From DATBFX01 sp036558305 (GTDB lineage Bacteria > Chloroflexota > Chloroflexia > Thermomicrobiales > UBA6265), in the NCBI GenBank assembly GCA_036558305.1, contig DATBFX010000227.1, positions 40,997 through 104,996 of the forward strand: a DNA stretch of 64,000 nucleotides, in the 5' to 3' direction. The notes beneath the pieces are model-generated. The model was given only the letters and a program-made list of their open reading frames with translations. It did no database searches and had not been told where the DNA came from. Below, in pieces: positions 31,900-40,236 of the stretch. Made by a program: the position numbers and the translations under genes. Every line of letters starts with the position of its first letter. The first letter of the stretch is position 1.

Positions 31900-31946
31900 T
31901 TGACGCACGCTGCGCGTCCCTGCTACCATGTTCAAGAAATCTTGAA
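31900..31946 (+). promoter_or_regulatory. promoter and palindromic operator of the ArsR-type regulator gene
   Basis: TTGACG (31900-31905) and TACCAT (31924-31929) are separated by 18 nt. Immediately after lies a perfect palindrome, TTCAAGA-AA-TCTTGAA (31931-31946), at the expected transcription start. The arrangement suggests autoregulation by the ArsR-type protein encoded at 31978. Confidence 0.7.
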
Positions 31947-31977
31947 TGATCATCGTTATCTGAATGAGGAGCGATCG

Positions 31978-32640
31978 ATGCCACACGACGACCCCCAGGA
32001 CGTGTTCGTTATCTCCGACCCGGCCGTCCTCAAGGTCGTCGCCCATCCCCTCCGCCTGCGCATCCTCGAAGACCTGCGCGCCCACGCCGGTGCCCCGCGC
32101 TCCGTCAAAGAGATCGCGACCGCCCTTGGCTCCTCCCAAACCAAGCTCTACTACCACGTCAATCTCCTCGTCGACCGCGGCCTGATCCGCGTCGCCGAAA
32201 CCCGCCTCGTCTCCGGCATCGTCGAACGCCGCTACCGCGTCACCGCCTACCGCCTCAGCTTCGACCGCTCGCTCCTGGCCACCGACCAGGCCGGCGACGA
32301 CGGTCTGGAAGTCTGGCTCTCCCTCGTTCTCGACGAGGCGCGTAGCGAGATCCGCAACGCCGTCGCCGCCGGTCTGATCGACCTCGACCGCTCCGCCGAC
32401 GATGACATGGGACCTCGCCGCCTCGTTCTCGGCCGCAAGTGGTTCTCCCTGACCCCGGCCGAGCTCGCCGAGTTCAACCGCCGCTACGACGACCTGATGG
32501 CCTCCTTCGGCTCCTGCGTCCCAAGCGACCAGGTGGCCAACGCTCGCCCTGAGGCAACCCTTTACGAGTTGTTGCTTGGCTTTTATCCGACCGTCCCGCC
32601 CGGCCCCGAATCCGGCGCCGGTTCCCCCACCCCGTCCTGA
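31978..32640 (+). CDS. ArsR-family winged-helix transcriptional regulator
   Basis: The 220-residue protein has an N-terminal ArsR-like winged helix ('DPAVLKVVAHPLRLRILEDLRAH', 'SVKEIATALGSSQTKLYYHVNLLVDRGLI', 'RYRVTAYRLSFD'), followed by a C-terminal helical domain ('DEARSEIRNAVAAGLIDLD') of the HTH_20 or ArsR-with-sensor type. No metal-binding Cys cluster is obvious. ATG 31978 has GAGGAG upstream. A palindrome at 31931-31946 overlaps the start of transcription. The MFS exporter gene follows after 9 nt, so it is probably the regulated cargo. Confidence 0.88.
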   Translation: MPHDDPQDVFVISDPAVLKVVAHPLRLRILEDLRAHAGAPRSVKEIATALGSSQTKLYYHVNLLVDRGLIRVAETRLVSGIVERRYRVTAYRLSFDRSLLATDQAGDDGLEVWLSLVLDEARSEIRNAVAAGLIDLDRSADDDMGPRRLVLGRKWFSLTPAELAEFNRRYDDLMASFGSCVPSDQVANARPEATLYELLLGFYPTVPPGPESGAGSPTPS

Positions 32641-32649
32641 GGAGCGACG

Positions 32650-33951
32650 ATGGAGTCCACCGCCTCCCCCTCGACACCCGCCGCCCCGTCCCACCTCGGC
32701 GCCGACTTCTGGAAGTTCTTTTCCGGTCAGACGATCTCCAGTCTCGGCAACGCCGTCACCCTCTTCGCGTTTCCGCTCCTCGTCTACGAGTTGACCGGCT
32801 CCGCCCTCAACCTCGGTCTGACGACCGCCGTCGCCTTCGTCCCCTACCTCCTCTTCGGTCTCCCCCTCGGCGCCTGGGTCGATCGCGTCGATCGCCGCCG
32901 CCTGATGATCGCCACCGATCTCCTCCGCGCCGCCGTCATCGGCACGATCCCGCTCCTCTCGGCCCTCGACATGCTCTCGATCTGGCACGTCTACGCCGCC
33001 GCGTTCCTCGCCTCGACCCTCGGCATTGCCTTCGACGCCGCCCAGTTCGCCGCCATCCCCAGTCTGGTCGGGACCGGCGACCTCGTCACCGCCAACGGCC
33101 GCATCCAGGCCAGCTACTCCGCCGCTGCCGTCCTCGGCCCGCCGATCGCCGGCTTCCTCGTCACCCGCACCTCCCCCGAATTCACCCTGACCGTCGATGC
33201 CGCTTCGTTCGTCGTCTCCGCCCTCTCGATCGTCCTCATCCGCCGCACCTTCAACTCTGCCGAACGATCACCCCAGACAACCTCGATCCGCCGCGACATC
33301 ACCGAGGGTCTCCGCTACGTCCTCGGTCACCCCGTCCTCCGCAACATCTCCCTGATGATGGCCCTGATCAACTTCGTCGGATCGACGACCGGCGCCCAAC
33401 TCGTCCTCTTCGCCAAGGAGCAACTCGGCGCCTCCGACCAGCAGGTCAGTTGGCTCTTCTCCGCCGGCAGCGCCGGCGTCACCGTCCTCTCGCTCGCCGC
33501 CGGTCCGCTCCGTCGCCGCTACCCCTTCAGCCGCGTCGCCCTCTCCGCGCTCGTCCTCGACGGTCTCCTGACGGTCCTCTTCGCCGCCGTCGGTTCCTAC
33601 TGGCTGGCGCTGCCGATCTGGGCGGCAATCTCCGGTCTCGGTATCCTCTTCAACATCAACACCGGCAGTCTCCGCCAGGCGATCGTCCCCAACCACCTCC
33701 TCGGTCGCGTCATCAGCATCGCCGGCGTCCTCGCCTGGTCCGCCATCCCCCTCGGCACCCTCGCCGGCGGTTGGCTGATCGACCGTACCGGCAACGTCGC
33801 CGCCGTCTACGCCGCCATCGGTCTCGCTACCGCCGCCATCGCCGTCGCCTTCTCCTTCTCCCCCCTCGGCCACGCCGAACGCTACCTCCCATCCGGGGAC
33901 CGTTCACCGGCCGTCGCTCCCCATGCCGAGACCGTGCTCGTTACCGAATGA
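32650..33951 (+). CDS. MFS transporter, probable efflux pump
   Basis: This 433-residue protein has about 12 membrane helices and MFS-3-type motifs: 'FWKFFSGQTISSLGNAV', 'PLGAWVDRVDRRRLMIATDLLRA' (motif A) and 'ANGRIQASYSAAAVLGPPIAGFLV'. MFS proteins in this subgroup export drugs or metabolites by proton antiport. GAGGAG lies upstream of the ATG, 9 nt after the ArsR-type gene. The two genes are likely a repressor-exporter operon. Confidence 0.9.
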   Translation: MESTASPSTPAAPSHLGADFWKFFSGQTISSLGNAVTLFAFPLLVYELTGSALNLGLTTAVAFVPYLLFGLPLGAWVDRVDRRRLMIATDLLRAAVIGTIPLLSALDMLSIWHVYAAAFLASTLGIAFDAAQFAAIPSLVGTGDLVTANGRIQASYSAAAVLGPPIAGFLVTRTSPEFTLTVDAASFVVSALSIVLIRRTFNSAERSPQTTSIRRDITEGLRYVLGHPVLRNISLMMALINFVGSTTGAQLVLFAKEQLGASDQQVSWLFSAGSAGVTVLSLAAGPLRRRYPFSRVALSALVLDGLLTVLFAAVGSYWLALPIWAAISGLGILFNINTGSLRQAIVPNHLLGRVISIAGVLAWSAIPLGTLAGGWLIDRTGNVAAVYAAIGLATAAIAVAFSFSPLGHAERYLPSGDRSPAVAPHAETVLVTE

Positions 33952-34012
33952 CCTGCTGGGCGCCGAGCGACGGAGCACGCTACCGGGCGATCGCCCGATC
34001 CACCGGCGAGTC

Positions 34013-34723
34013 TTAGGCAACCGGGGATGCGGAGTCACCGGCGATATTCCTGACCACCATCACCCGATGTCCTTCCGCGGCGGCATGACGCAAGACTTGC
34101 TCGCCGACGGCCTTGGGTACGGCCACGACCGCCTGATCGTCGTCCACTCCGAGGAGATGGGCGTCCGTGGTCAGCGCCTCGATGGCCGGCAGGTCCGGCG
34201 TCGGAGACGCTGCCCGAGGCGTCGCGGCTTCGGCGGACCAGATGGCGATCACGGCGACCCTGTCTCCGGGCCGCGCCGCGACACTCGAAGCCAACGAGAC
34301 CTTGACCACCGTCCAATCGCCCTCGTCCTGTGGCACCTCGATGATGGTGTCCCGCGTCAAAATCCGGCCATGGGCAACCGGCACGCGGGTCATCCCGCCA
34401 ACGACGTCCTCGCGCTTGAGCGCTCGCTCGGGCGGCAGCAGCACCCGTACGGTCCGGACATCTTCCTCACGGATCACCGCAAATGCGGGGAGATCGACAA
34501 CGGCCTCGACGTAGTCGTCCCTCGGCAGGACCGGCTTCGCATCGCTCATCCACCATCCGCCCGCCAGGCACAGCACGACGATCAGACCGTAACCGACCCA
34601 GGACGGCGCGACCCGCGCGGCAAACGACTTCCAACCTCCCACGGCATACACGGTCAGCAGCCCAAACAGAACACCTTGACCGGCCAGGACCTGCGTCCAG
34701 GATGGGCGGTGCCCCGTATTCAT
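34013..34723 (-). CDS. membrane protein with SAF domain
   Basis: This 236-residue protein has two N-terminal membrane segments (about 12-28 and 42-58), then a SAF-like domain: 'AVVDLPAFAVIREEDVRTV', 'GMTRVPVAHGRILTRDTI', as in CpaB/antifreeze-like and pilus assembly proteins. The C-terminal part ('PGDRVAVIAIWS', 'EALTTDAHLLGVDDDQAVVAVPK') resembles the RcpC/CpaB end. The gene overlaps its upstream neighbour by 4 bp (ATGA) and is the last of a three-gene operon. It may help assemble an envelope structure; no pilin or ATPase gene is near. Confidence 0.7.
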   Translation of the reverse strand: MNTGHRPSWTQVLAGQGVLFGLLTVYAVGGWKSFAARVAPSWVGYGLIVVLCLAGGWWMSDAKPVLPRDDYVEAVVDLPAFAVIREEDVRTVRVLLPPERALKREDVVGGMTRVPVAHGRILTRDTIIEVPQDEGDWTVVKVSLASSVAARPGDRVAVIAIWSAEAATPRAASPTPDLPAIEALTTDAHLLGVDDDQAVVAVPKAVGEQVLRHAAAEGHRVMVVRNIAGDSASPVA

Positions 34724-35718
34724 CGTCCGGCGCCCGCTTTTGGCTTTTCCACCGCTGCCGCTTCCGGCTTCGCATACCTGAAGGGAAAGAGCGACTCATC
34801 GAGGATGGTTGTCGGATCCGTGCCGGGGAACGGGGGGTTTTGCCACGGCGGCTGGAACTTGAAGGCGAGCTGGTTCATCACCGCCCAGGTCCGCCGCTCT
34901 TCCAACCACGAATCCGGTACCGGAATTCGCATCTGCTTCAGCACATCGGTCCGATGGAGATCGAACGAAGCCCTCACCACCGAGCCATACGCGGCCGCCT
35001 GCCCGATCGCCGCCACGTAACAGAGACGCGCGACGATCAACCCGCCGCCGAATACGACGACGAATGGCCAGGCGCGCTCTTCAGTCAAGAATAGGAAGCC
35101 TCCTCCGATCAGCGAGACTACCGTCAGCAAGCTGCTGAGGTTGAGGAGGGCGACCAGCGGCGTCACCACGGCGTCGATCTGTGCCCGCAGCACCTCCGGC
35201 AGCAACGGCGCCAACCGGGGCCACCAGATCACCGCGTCGAGGCGATAGACCCGTTGCGGATACTCCTCGGCCGCGGTCAACACGTTGCCGAGCCGGGTCG
35301 GGCGCACGCGTCCCGAATCTTGCGGGTAAGCAAAGTAGCGCCGCTGGTAGGCGTCGTCGTCCTGCAGCCTGTTCGTCAGCTGCTGCCATTCGCGGAGCTG
35401 GCGGGTCCGTCCCCAGTCCCGGAGGGGTCCCGGCAGGTTGTAGCCCTCATACCATCGGACCGTCGTTGTCGTCAGCGCCGCCAGGATGTTGGCAATCGCC
35501 GTCAACGTCAGCAGCACCGCGAACGCCAGCCAGAGACGTTCGTCGGCGCTGAGCTCGGTCCACCAATCGACCGGACGCGTCCTGCCGACGCGCACCAGAA
35601 CGACCCCGCCCATCGCGACCGCCGCGATGATCGTCGGCGCCCAGTGGGCGATGATGAAGCGTCGATCGAACAGCGTCCCGATTCTCTCGACAAAGGCCGC
35701 CAGCACGCCCAGCCTCAC
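34720..35718 (-). CDS. multi-pass membrane protein, unknown function
   Basis: The 332-residue protein has about four membrane segments (about 25-42, 66-86, 190-210, 222-240), a cytoplasmic or external middle region ('QLTNRLQDDDAYQRRYFAYP') and a C-terminal soluble tail with prolines ('FKFQPPWQNPPFPG'). No domain was recognised. It is coupled by ATGA overlaps to both neighbours (upstream gene ends at 35715, downstream gene starts at 34723). The strict coupling predicts a complex with the CBS-like and SAF-domain proteins. Confidence 0.72.
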   Translation of the reverse strand: MRLGVLAAFVERIGTLFDRRFIIAHWAPTIIAAVAMGGVVLVRVGRTRPVDWWTELSADERLWLAFAVLLTLTAIANILAALTTTTVRWYEGYNLPGPLRDWGRTRQLREWQQLTNRLQDDDAYQRRYFAYPQDSGRVRPTRLGNVLTAAEEYPQRVYRLDAVIWWPRLAPLLPEVLRAQIDAVVTPLVALLNLSSLLTVVSLIGGGFLFLTEERAWPFVVVFGGGLIVARLCYVAAIGQAAAYGSVVRASFDLHRTDVLKQMRIPVPDSWLEERRTWAVMNQLAFKFQPPWQNPPFPGTDPTTILDESLFPFRYAKPEAAAVEKPKAGAGR

Positions 35719-36404
35719 TTCACGGAGATCAACTCGACTCGCACCGGGATGTTATGGGTCAGGCAATAGGGATTGCCCGCACCATCGATTCCGACCTGAC
35801 CCGGGTAGTAGATCTTCGCCGGTTCTAGGGGGCATCGATACTGGATCACGTTTTGCGTGGTCGTGTCACCCCAGAGGTCCGCGATGGCAGCCGAGTTATC
35901 GAACGCAAAGGAAGCACCAGGGCCACGAAAGATGGAGTTGTAGAGCACCGTGTCGTACAGGAGCTCACCGGCATGATCGGTGAGCGCCGTACGAACGGTC
36001 TCGAACGATGTGATCCCTTCCGGCATCGCCACTAAGGACCTTGCCGAAATCGCCGTTGTCACGCCCGTCATCGAGCCGTTCTGCTCGACAATCACCGGAC
36101 CTAGCACGGGCAGGTCGGTGGCGAACGTAGCGATCTCGCCGATCGGCATCCTCGGAACGGTCACGAACATCGGCGACGTCGCCAGCTCACCGAATCGCCG
36201 GCCTTCGTCTTCTCCGGTCAGGTCGATGCCGCCGCCGGGCCACGCCACGCAGACCCGTTCGACATCCGGTCTCATCGCGATCGCCACCTGCCCATAGGCG
36301 ACGACCGCACGCGCGTCCGCCACCGTCGCCTCAGGACCGAGTACCGCGAAATCGCGAGCCATGATGTTGCCGACCGGGATCGTGCCCCAGGTGCGTTCCG
36401 GCAT
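35715..36404 (-). CDS. CBS-like domain protein
   Basis: The 229-residue protein opens 'VGNIMARDFAVLGPEATVADARAVV', close to a CBS motif, though a clear second CBS repeat is not seen. The rest ('GELLYDTVLYNSIFRGPGASFAFDN', 'LEPAKIYYPGQVGIDGAGNPYC') does not match a family I know. No membrane segment or signal peptide is present. AGGAAGG lies before the ATG. It is the first gene of the ATGA-coupled trio and may sense a nucleotide for the membrane partner. Confidence 0.6.
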   Translation of the reverse strand: MPERTWGTIPVGNIMARDFAVLGPEATVADARAVVAYGQVAIAMRPDVERVCVAWPGGGIDLTGEDEGRRFGELATSPMFVTVPRMPIGEIATFATDLPVLGPVIVEQNGSMTGVTTAISARSLVAMPEGITSFETVRTALTDHAGELLYDTVLYNSIFRGPGASFAFDNSAAIADLWGDTTTQNVIQYRCPLEPAKIYYPGQVGIDGAGNPYCLTHNIPVRVELISVK

Positions 36405-36589
36405 GGCGACCCACCTTCCTCACGCATCGACGGGCCGAGCGAGACGACCGTTCCAGCGAGATGCCACGCGTCAAGGAGCGCAAGCGACGATTGCCAAACT
36501 GGTCCCATCAACCCGCAAACGATATCGCCATTATGGGTATGCGCGTCCCCAAAGTAAATAGGCCCACATGCGGCCCGGCGCCCGTCGTG

Positions 36590-37198
36590 CTACGTCTGCG
36601 TGTCCTTCGGGAGCGCTCCGGGCTCTACTTCCGTGTGCAACTCTGCCGCCGACAACCCCACCAACTCTCGCCGCATCCCCTCGCCCCAGAATCGGTCCCA
36701 TAACTCTCGAAACGCCTCGTACGACCGCTTCCGCCCACCGTATTCCCGACCCAAGAGCGCCACCAAGCCCCGCCGCGGATCGTCCGGCGGCGGCCGCAAC
36801 GCCGTCGACGCGATCGCCTGGTGCGCGGACACCGGCGCCACCGCCAGCGTCTTCCCCAACGCCGCCGTCTGCTCCACCCCCAGACTCGTCAACTCGTCCT
36901 GGATCAGCGCGATCCGCACGTCGGCGTCGTGGAGATTGCCCAACGCCTCCTGGATCGCCTTGACCCGCTCGATCTGCCGTTCCCCGCTCTCGCCGAACAC
37001 GACCCGGAACAATTCCAACGTGTACCGCAATCGCTTGGCGGCGATCCTCAGCGCGTGCAATTCCTCGATCGCGGTCTCGTCCGCCACGATCGGCGCGTAC
37101 GAGTAGAACTCGGCGACCCGCACGGCCAGGATCCGTCGCGCATTCTCGCCCAACGTGCCACTCGGTTTGATCCCTTCGACCGGCCACGCGCGGCTCAT
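36590..37198 (-). CDS. CHAD-domain protein
   Basis: The 202-residue protein contains a CHAD domain: 'IEELHALRIAAKRLRYTLELFRVVFG' with the conserved His and Arg/Lys residues, and 'LGNLHDADVRIALIQDEL' with the paired His-Asp. CHAD domains bind polyphosphate. The gene is coupled (ATGA) to another CHAD gene, itself coupled to a Ppx/GppA phosphatase gene, so the trio probably handles polyphosphate granules. Confidence 0.88.
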   Translation of the reverse strand: MSRAWPVEGIKPSGTLGENARRILAVRVAEFYSYAPIVADETAIEELHALRIAAKRLRYTLELFRVVFGESGERQIERVKAIQEALGNLHDADVRIALIQDELTSLGVEQTAALGKTLAVAPVSAHQAIASTALRPPPDDPRRGLVALLGREYGGRKRSYEAFRELWDRFWGEGMRRELVGLSAAELHTEVEPGALPKDTQT

Positions 37199-37704
37199 TC
37201 GGCGTCCTCCGCGTTCTCATCCGCCTCCGGCCCAGCCGCCGCCGATCCGAACCGCCTGGCCGTCTCTCCCGCCACGTCCCGGTCCTCCAGACCCCCCAGA
37301 AACGCCAGCATGTGCTCGCGGGCCGCCTCCCGCTCGGCGTCGATCCGGGCGATCAGCCGGTCGATACCGGGACGCTCGCCCGGCGCCGCCGCCTCCCGTT
37401 CCTTCGTCAGGTGGTCGAGCAGAACGTCGCGATCGCGCACCTCGCCGAGGGCACCGGTAATCTCCTTCGCCATTGCGTGCAGCGGCCGATACCAGTCGTC
37501 CGGGAAGCAACCGACCGCCACGTCCATCGCCGCTCGCAATCGCCGCGACGCCACTCGCACGTCGTGGACGCCCTCGATGTCCTCTCCGGCGATCGCCACC
37601 GGCACCGCCCGCCAGACCGCCCCCCATCTCATCGCGATCAATTCCCGCATCGCCGACCGGTAACTTTGTCCCGGATCGAGCTCCGCGTCCCGGACCTTTG
37701 CCAT
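37195..37704 (-). CDS. CHAD-domain protein (second)
   Basis: The 169-residue protein shows the N-terminal part of a CHAD domain: 'SYRSAMRELIAMRW', 'IEGVHDVRVASRRLRAAMDVAV' and 'EITGALGEVRDRDVLLDHL'. Together with its coupled neighbour it makes up what is elsewhere one or two CHAD units. ATG 37704 overlaps the Ppx stop as TGATG; a GTG one codon earlier is possible. It ends overlapping the next start as ATGA. Role inferred: polyphosphate binding. Confidence 0.85.
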   Translation of the reverse strand: MAKVRDAELDPGQSYRSAMRELIAMRWGAVWRAVPVAIAGEDIEGVHDVRVASRRLRAAMDVAVGCFPDDWYRPLHAMAKEITGALGEVRDRDVLLDHLTKEREAAAPGERPGIDRLIARIDAEREAAREHMLAFLGGLEDRDVAGETARRFGSAAAGPEADENAEDAE

Positions 37705-38624
37705 CACAACTCCCCCGCGAACACCGCCATCAGCAACCCCGTCCGAATCCCGCTTCGCGCTCCTTCGATCGCTCGCGGTCGCGTTCTCCCCGCGAGTTCC
37801 CGCACGATCGCGATACCGGCCGGCAAGACCCGTGCCCGCGCCTCGGGAATCTCGATCGTCTGCGCAAGGACCGCGGCAGGCGTCGCCGTCAACCGCGTCA
37901 AAACCTCGTCGAGGTCGCCGATCGTCGCCGGTTTACTTGGTGGCAAGAGCCTGACCATGTACTCACCCGTTCCGCCGACCGCGATGAGACGGTCAATCGG
38001 CCCCGCCGGCAAATCCAGGTCGGACAGCGCCATCCCGGCCGCCTCCCGGCAGGCCGCGATCTCGTCGCTACTCGGCGGATCGGCGTGGACCAGCCGGTCG
38101 GTGAGGCGTCCCGATCCGAGCGGAATCGAACGACCCCACGCGAACGCTCCTCCCGGCGCGCTGATCACCTCGGAACTGCCGCCGCCGATGTCGGCGACGA
38201 CCGCATCGCCGGCGAGGTCGAGCGTCGCCTTCAGTCCACGAAACGTCAGTTCCGTCTCCCGCTCGCCGCTGATCGCCGTCAATTCCAGTGCGGTTTGCTC
38301 TCGCACCCGCTGGAGAAACTCCTCGCCGTTGGCCGCGACCCGCGTCGCCTCGGTCGCGACCCCGATCAGCCGCCGCGCGCCCGCTTCCCGCGCCTCTGCC
38401 GCGAAATCGCGGAGCGCCCCCAGGGCGGCCTCGATCCGATCCTCGGCCAGTCGCCCCGTCTGCTCGATTCCCTCGCCCAGGCGCACCGTCGCCGACCGCC
38501 AGAGGAATTCCTCGACGCCCTCGTCGCCGGCGGGTCGACCGACCGTCATCTTGATCGAGTTGGACCCGATGTCGAACGCCGCGACCGGCGACGAGTCCAC
38601 GTCGGAATCCTTAACAATTCCCAC
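37704..38624 (-). CDS. Ppx/GppA exopolyphosphatase family protein
   Basis: The 306-residue protein is an exopolyphosphatase/guanosine pentaphosphatase: 'VAAFDIGSNSIKMTV' (phosphate-1 loop), 'GVATEATRVAANGEEFLQRV', 'GDAVVADIGGGSSEVI' (phosphate-2) and 'RLIAVGGTGEYMVRL'. It releases phosphate from polyphosphate or converts pppGpp to ppGpp. It is single-lobed and short, like minimal Ppx proteins. GTG 38624 is chosen because GGAG lies upstream and the conserved region begins soon after. It leads the CHAD operon. Confidence 0.88.
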   Translation of the reverse strand: MGIVKDSDVDSSPVAAFDIGSNSIKMTVGRPAGDEGVEEFLWRSATVRLGEGIEQTGRLAEDRIEAALGALRDFAAEAREAGARRLIGVATEATRVAANGEEFLQRVREQTALELTAISGERETELTFRGLKATLDLAGDAVVADIGGGSSEVISAPGGAFAWGRSIPLGSGRLTDRLVHADPPSSDEIAACREAAGMALSDLDLPAGPIDRLIAVGGTGEYMVRLLPPSKPATIGDLDEVLTRLTATPAAVLAQTIEIPEARARVLPAGIAIVRELAGRTRPRAIEGARSGIRTGLLMAVFAGEL

Positions 38625-38842
38625 GTTAATGATCTCCGCACGGTGATGCCGTCGCCCAACGTCATTGTTGGGCTGCGCGAGTGAGCGGTACTGGCGGCGT
38701 TGTTTTACGTATGATACATGATTAACAGAGGGTGAACCCGGGCGCGGCGCGACGACCGCCGCTCCGACCAGCGCCCGCGGCCAGGAGCGGCTCCTCGGTC
38801 CCGACCGCGTCTGCCGGTCTGAGCCTGGAAAGGAACGGGTGG

Positions 38843-39283
38843 ATGGCAACAGAGTCCGAACAGAAACCGGCCGACCTGGTCCGTCAGCGGGCGAAAGAGG
38901 AGCGCCGCCTCTTACGGGCCGAGCAAGCCGCCGAACGCAAACTCCTCAAGGCCACCGAGCGCCTCGCGGTCGCCGAGAGCCGCCTCGAACAACAGCAAAC
39001 CCGCGTCGAACGCCGGCGCGAACGCGTCGCAACGGCGCGAGAGGACCTCCGCCGGCGCCAGGAAGCACGCGCCATCGGTCCAAACGGCACCGCTGCCGCA
39101 CCCACGCCCCCACCACCCGCGGCCGCATCCGCACAATCGCCGATCCCGGCCCGGGACGATTCGCCGGTCATGCCTCAGATCGAATCGGTCCCCGCCGGCG
39201 CCGCGACCGCCCCGTCCGACGGAGCCAAGCCGGCCCGACGACCGACCCGGCGGCGCTCGGCAAAAACCGACGCCTCCGCTTGA
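38843..39283 (+). CDS. coiled-coil hypothetical protein
   Basis: The 146-residue protein has a highly charged N-terminal coiled coil (about 5-75: 'AEQAAERKLLKATERLAVAES', 'RVERRRERVATAREDLRRRQ') followed by an Ala/Pro-rich tail ('APTPPPPAAAS') and a basic end. No domain family is recognised. It may be a structural or nucleic-acid-associated protein. AGGAA precedes the ATG at 38843. It is convergent with the DUF6483 gene across a strong hairpin. Confidence 0.65.
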   Translation: MATESEQKPADLVRQRAKEERRLLRAEQAAERKLLKATERLAVAESRLEQQQTRVERRRERVATAREDLRRRQEARAIGPNGTAAAPTPPPPAAASAQSPIPARDDSPVMPQIESVPAGAATAPSDGAKPARRPTRRRSAKTDASA

Positions 39284-39287
39284 ATCA

Positions 39288-39317
39288 TCGGGCGGTCGAC
39301 CGATCTCGACCGCCCGA
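39288..39317. terminator. bidirectional hairpin between convergent genes
   Basis: Perfect 12-bp arms TCGGGCGGTCGA and TCGACCGCCCGA flank a 6-nt loop. The hairpin lies 4 nt from each of the two convergent stop codons. It has no T-tract, so it may terminate or stabilise 3' ends of both transcripts. Confidence 0.75.
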
Positions 39318-39321
39318 CCGA

Positions 39322-39975
39322 TCAGAACCCGTCGTCGGCGATGCGTTCCAGCCCGTCGATCACCTCGTCCCGCGTCAACCCACCCACCATCAACTCGGCG
39401 TCGGACTTGTTGAGCAATCGCCGGTAGAACCGGATCGCGGCGTCGATCGCGGCCGGATCGTCCGGTGCCGCCTCGAGTCGGTGGGCGACGACGTTCTCGG
39501 CCTCGTCGAATCGTCCCGCGTCTTCCAGGTAGGCAGCCAATCGCTCCGCCGTCTCCACCGGCAGATCGAGTCCGGACAGTTGGTCGATCACGTCGTCCAA
39601 TCCCGGAATTCGTGACTCTCCCAATTCCTGGTCTTCGCCGACGATCTCCAGATACAACCGCAGCGCCTTCAGATACCGCGGGAAACTCTCGTCGTACCGC
39701 TCGGCGTCGTCGTAGACGTGGCCCTCCTCCCTCAGCAACTCCGCCAACCCGAGACACCGCTCCGGGTCGAGCCGCCCGTGCGCCCGTAACAATGCGATCA
39801 GATCGTCCTCGGACAGCGCGTGGACCAGCGACGCCGGCACCCCGACCAGCTTCCCATACGCGTCCGACAGCAGCGCGATCGCTTCCTCCGTCTGCCCCTC
39901 TTCCCGCAACCGCAGCACCCGGACCAAAAACCCGCTGAACTGCTGCACCATCCGCATGATGTAATCCTGATACAT
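39322..39975 (-). CDS. DUF6483-family protein
   Basis: The 217-residue protein begins 'MYQDYIMRMVQQFSGFLVRVLRL', the start typical of DUF6483 proteins, and is largely helical with TPR-like pairs ('AERYDESFPRYLKALRLYLE', 'DAGRFDEAENVVAHRLE'). No enzyme motif is seen. Family function is not established; the helical repeats suggest a scaffold or binding role. It ends 4 nt beyond the bidirectional terminator. Confidence 0.75.
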   Translation of the reverse strand: MYQDYIMRMVQQFSGFLVRVLRLREEGQTEEAIALLSDAYGKLVGVPASLVHALSEDDLIALLRAHGRLDPERCLGLAELLREEGHVYDDAERYDESFPRYLKALRLYLEIVGEDQELGESRIPGLDDVIDQLSGLDLPVETAERLAAYLEDAGRFDEAENVVAHRLEAAPDDPAAIDAAIRFYRRLLNKSDAELMVGGLTRDEVIDGLERIADDGF

Positions 39976-40088
39976 CGCCGTTCGTCTCCAGAAGCGCCTT
40001 CATCTCGCCGTCACCAGTGTACGTGTCGGTGACCGCTGAGCGCCGCGGGATGCCTACATCACAGGTGGTCTCCTCTCTCCCCGCCGTC

Positions 40089-40109
40089 ATCCTTCACTTC
40101 GTGAAGGAT
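40089..40109. repeat. short perfect hairpin
   Basis: ATCCTTCAC-TTC-GTGAAGGAT is a 9-bp stem with a 3-nt loop, in the sequence 5' of the amidase promoter. It follows CCGTC, so it is similar in context to the dispersed CGTCATTCC repeat. It may be a terminator of upstream transcription. Confidence 0.55.
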
Positions 40110-40180
40110 CTCTCGTTCGCGTTCCGCCAACTCTCCAGGCCGTCAACCCAACTCCCCGGGGTCCACTCGACGACACGCCT

Positions 40181-40189
40181 TGCTAGAAT
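40181..40189 (+). promoter_or_regulatory. extended -10 element of the amidase gene
   Basis: TGCTAGAAT has the TG-n-TAGAAT form of an extended -10 promoter, 48 nt before the GTG start at 40237. It rules out the further upstream in-frame start at 40180, which overlaps it. Confidence 0.55.
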
Positions 40190-40236
40190 CCAACCCTCAA
40201 CAGTCACCCGCGCCGGACCACCAGGAGACACCCACC

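Noticed and set aside
30259..31977. Upstream extension of the ArsR-type frame through the RnfD fusion
   Set aside because: The sequence is a shadow of the fusion gene; a promoter, operator and ribosome site all point to the start at 31978.
36272..36561. Small frames on both strands upstream of the CBS-like gene
   Set aside because: Overlap the 5' end of the CBS-like gene or lack ribosome sites and codon bias.
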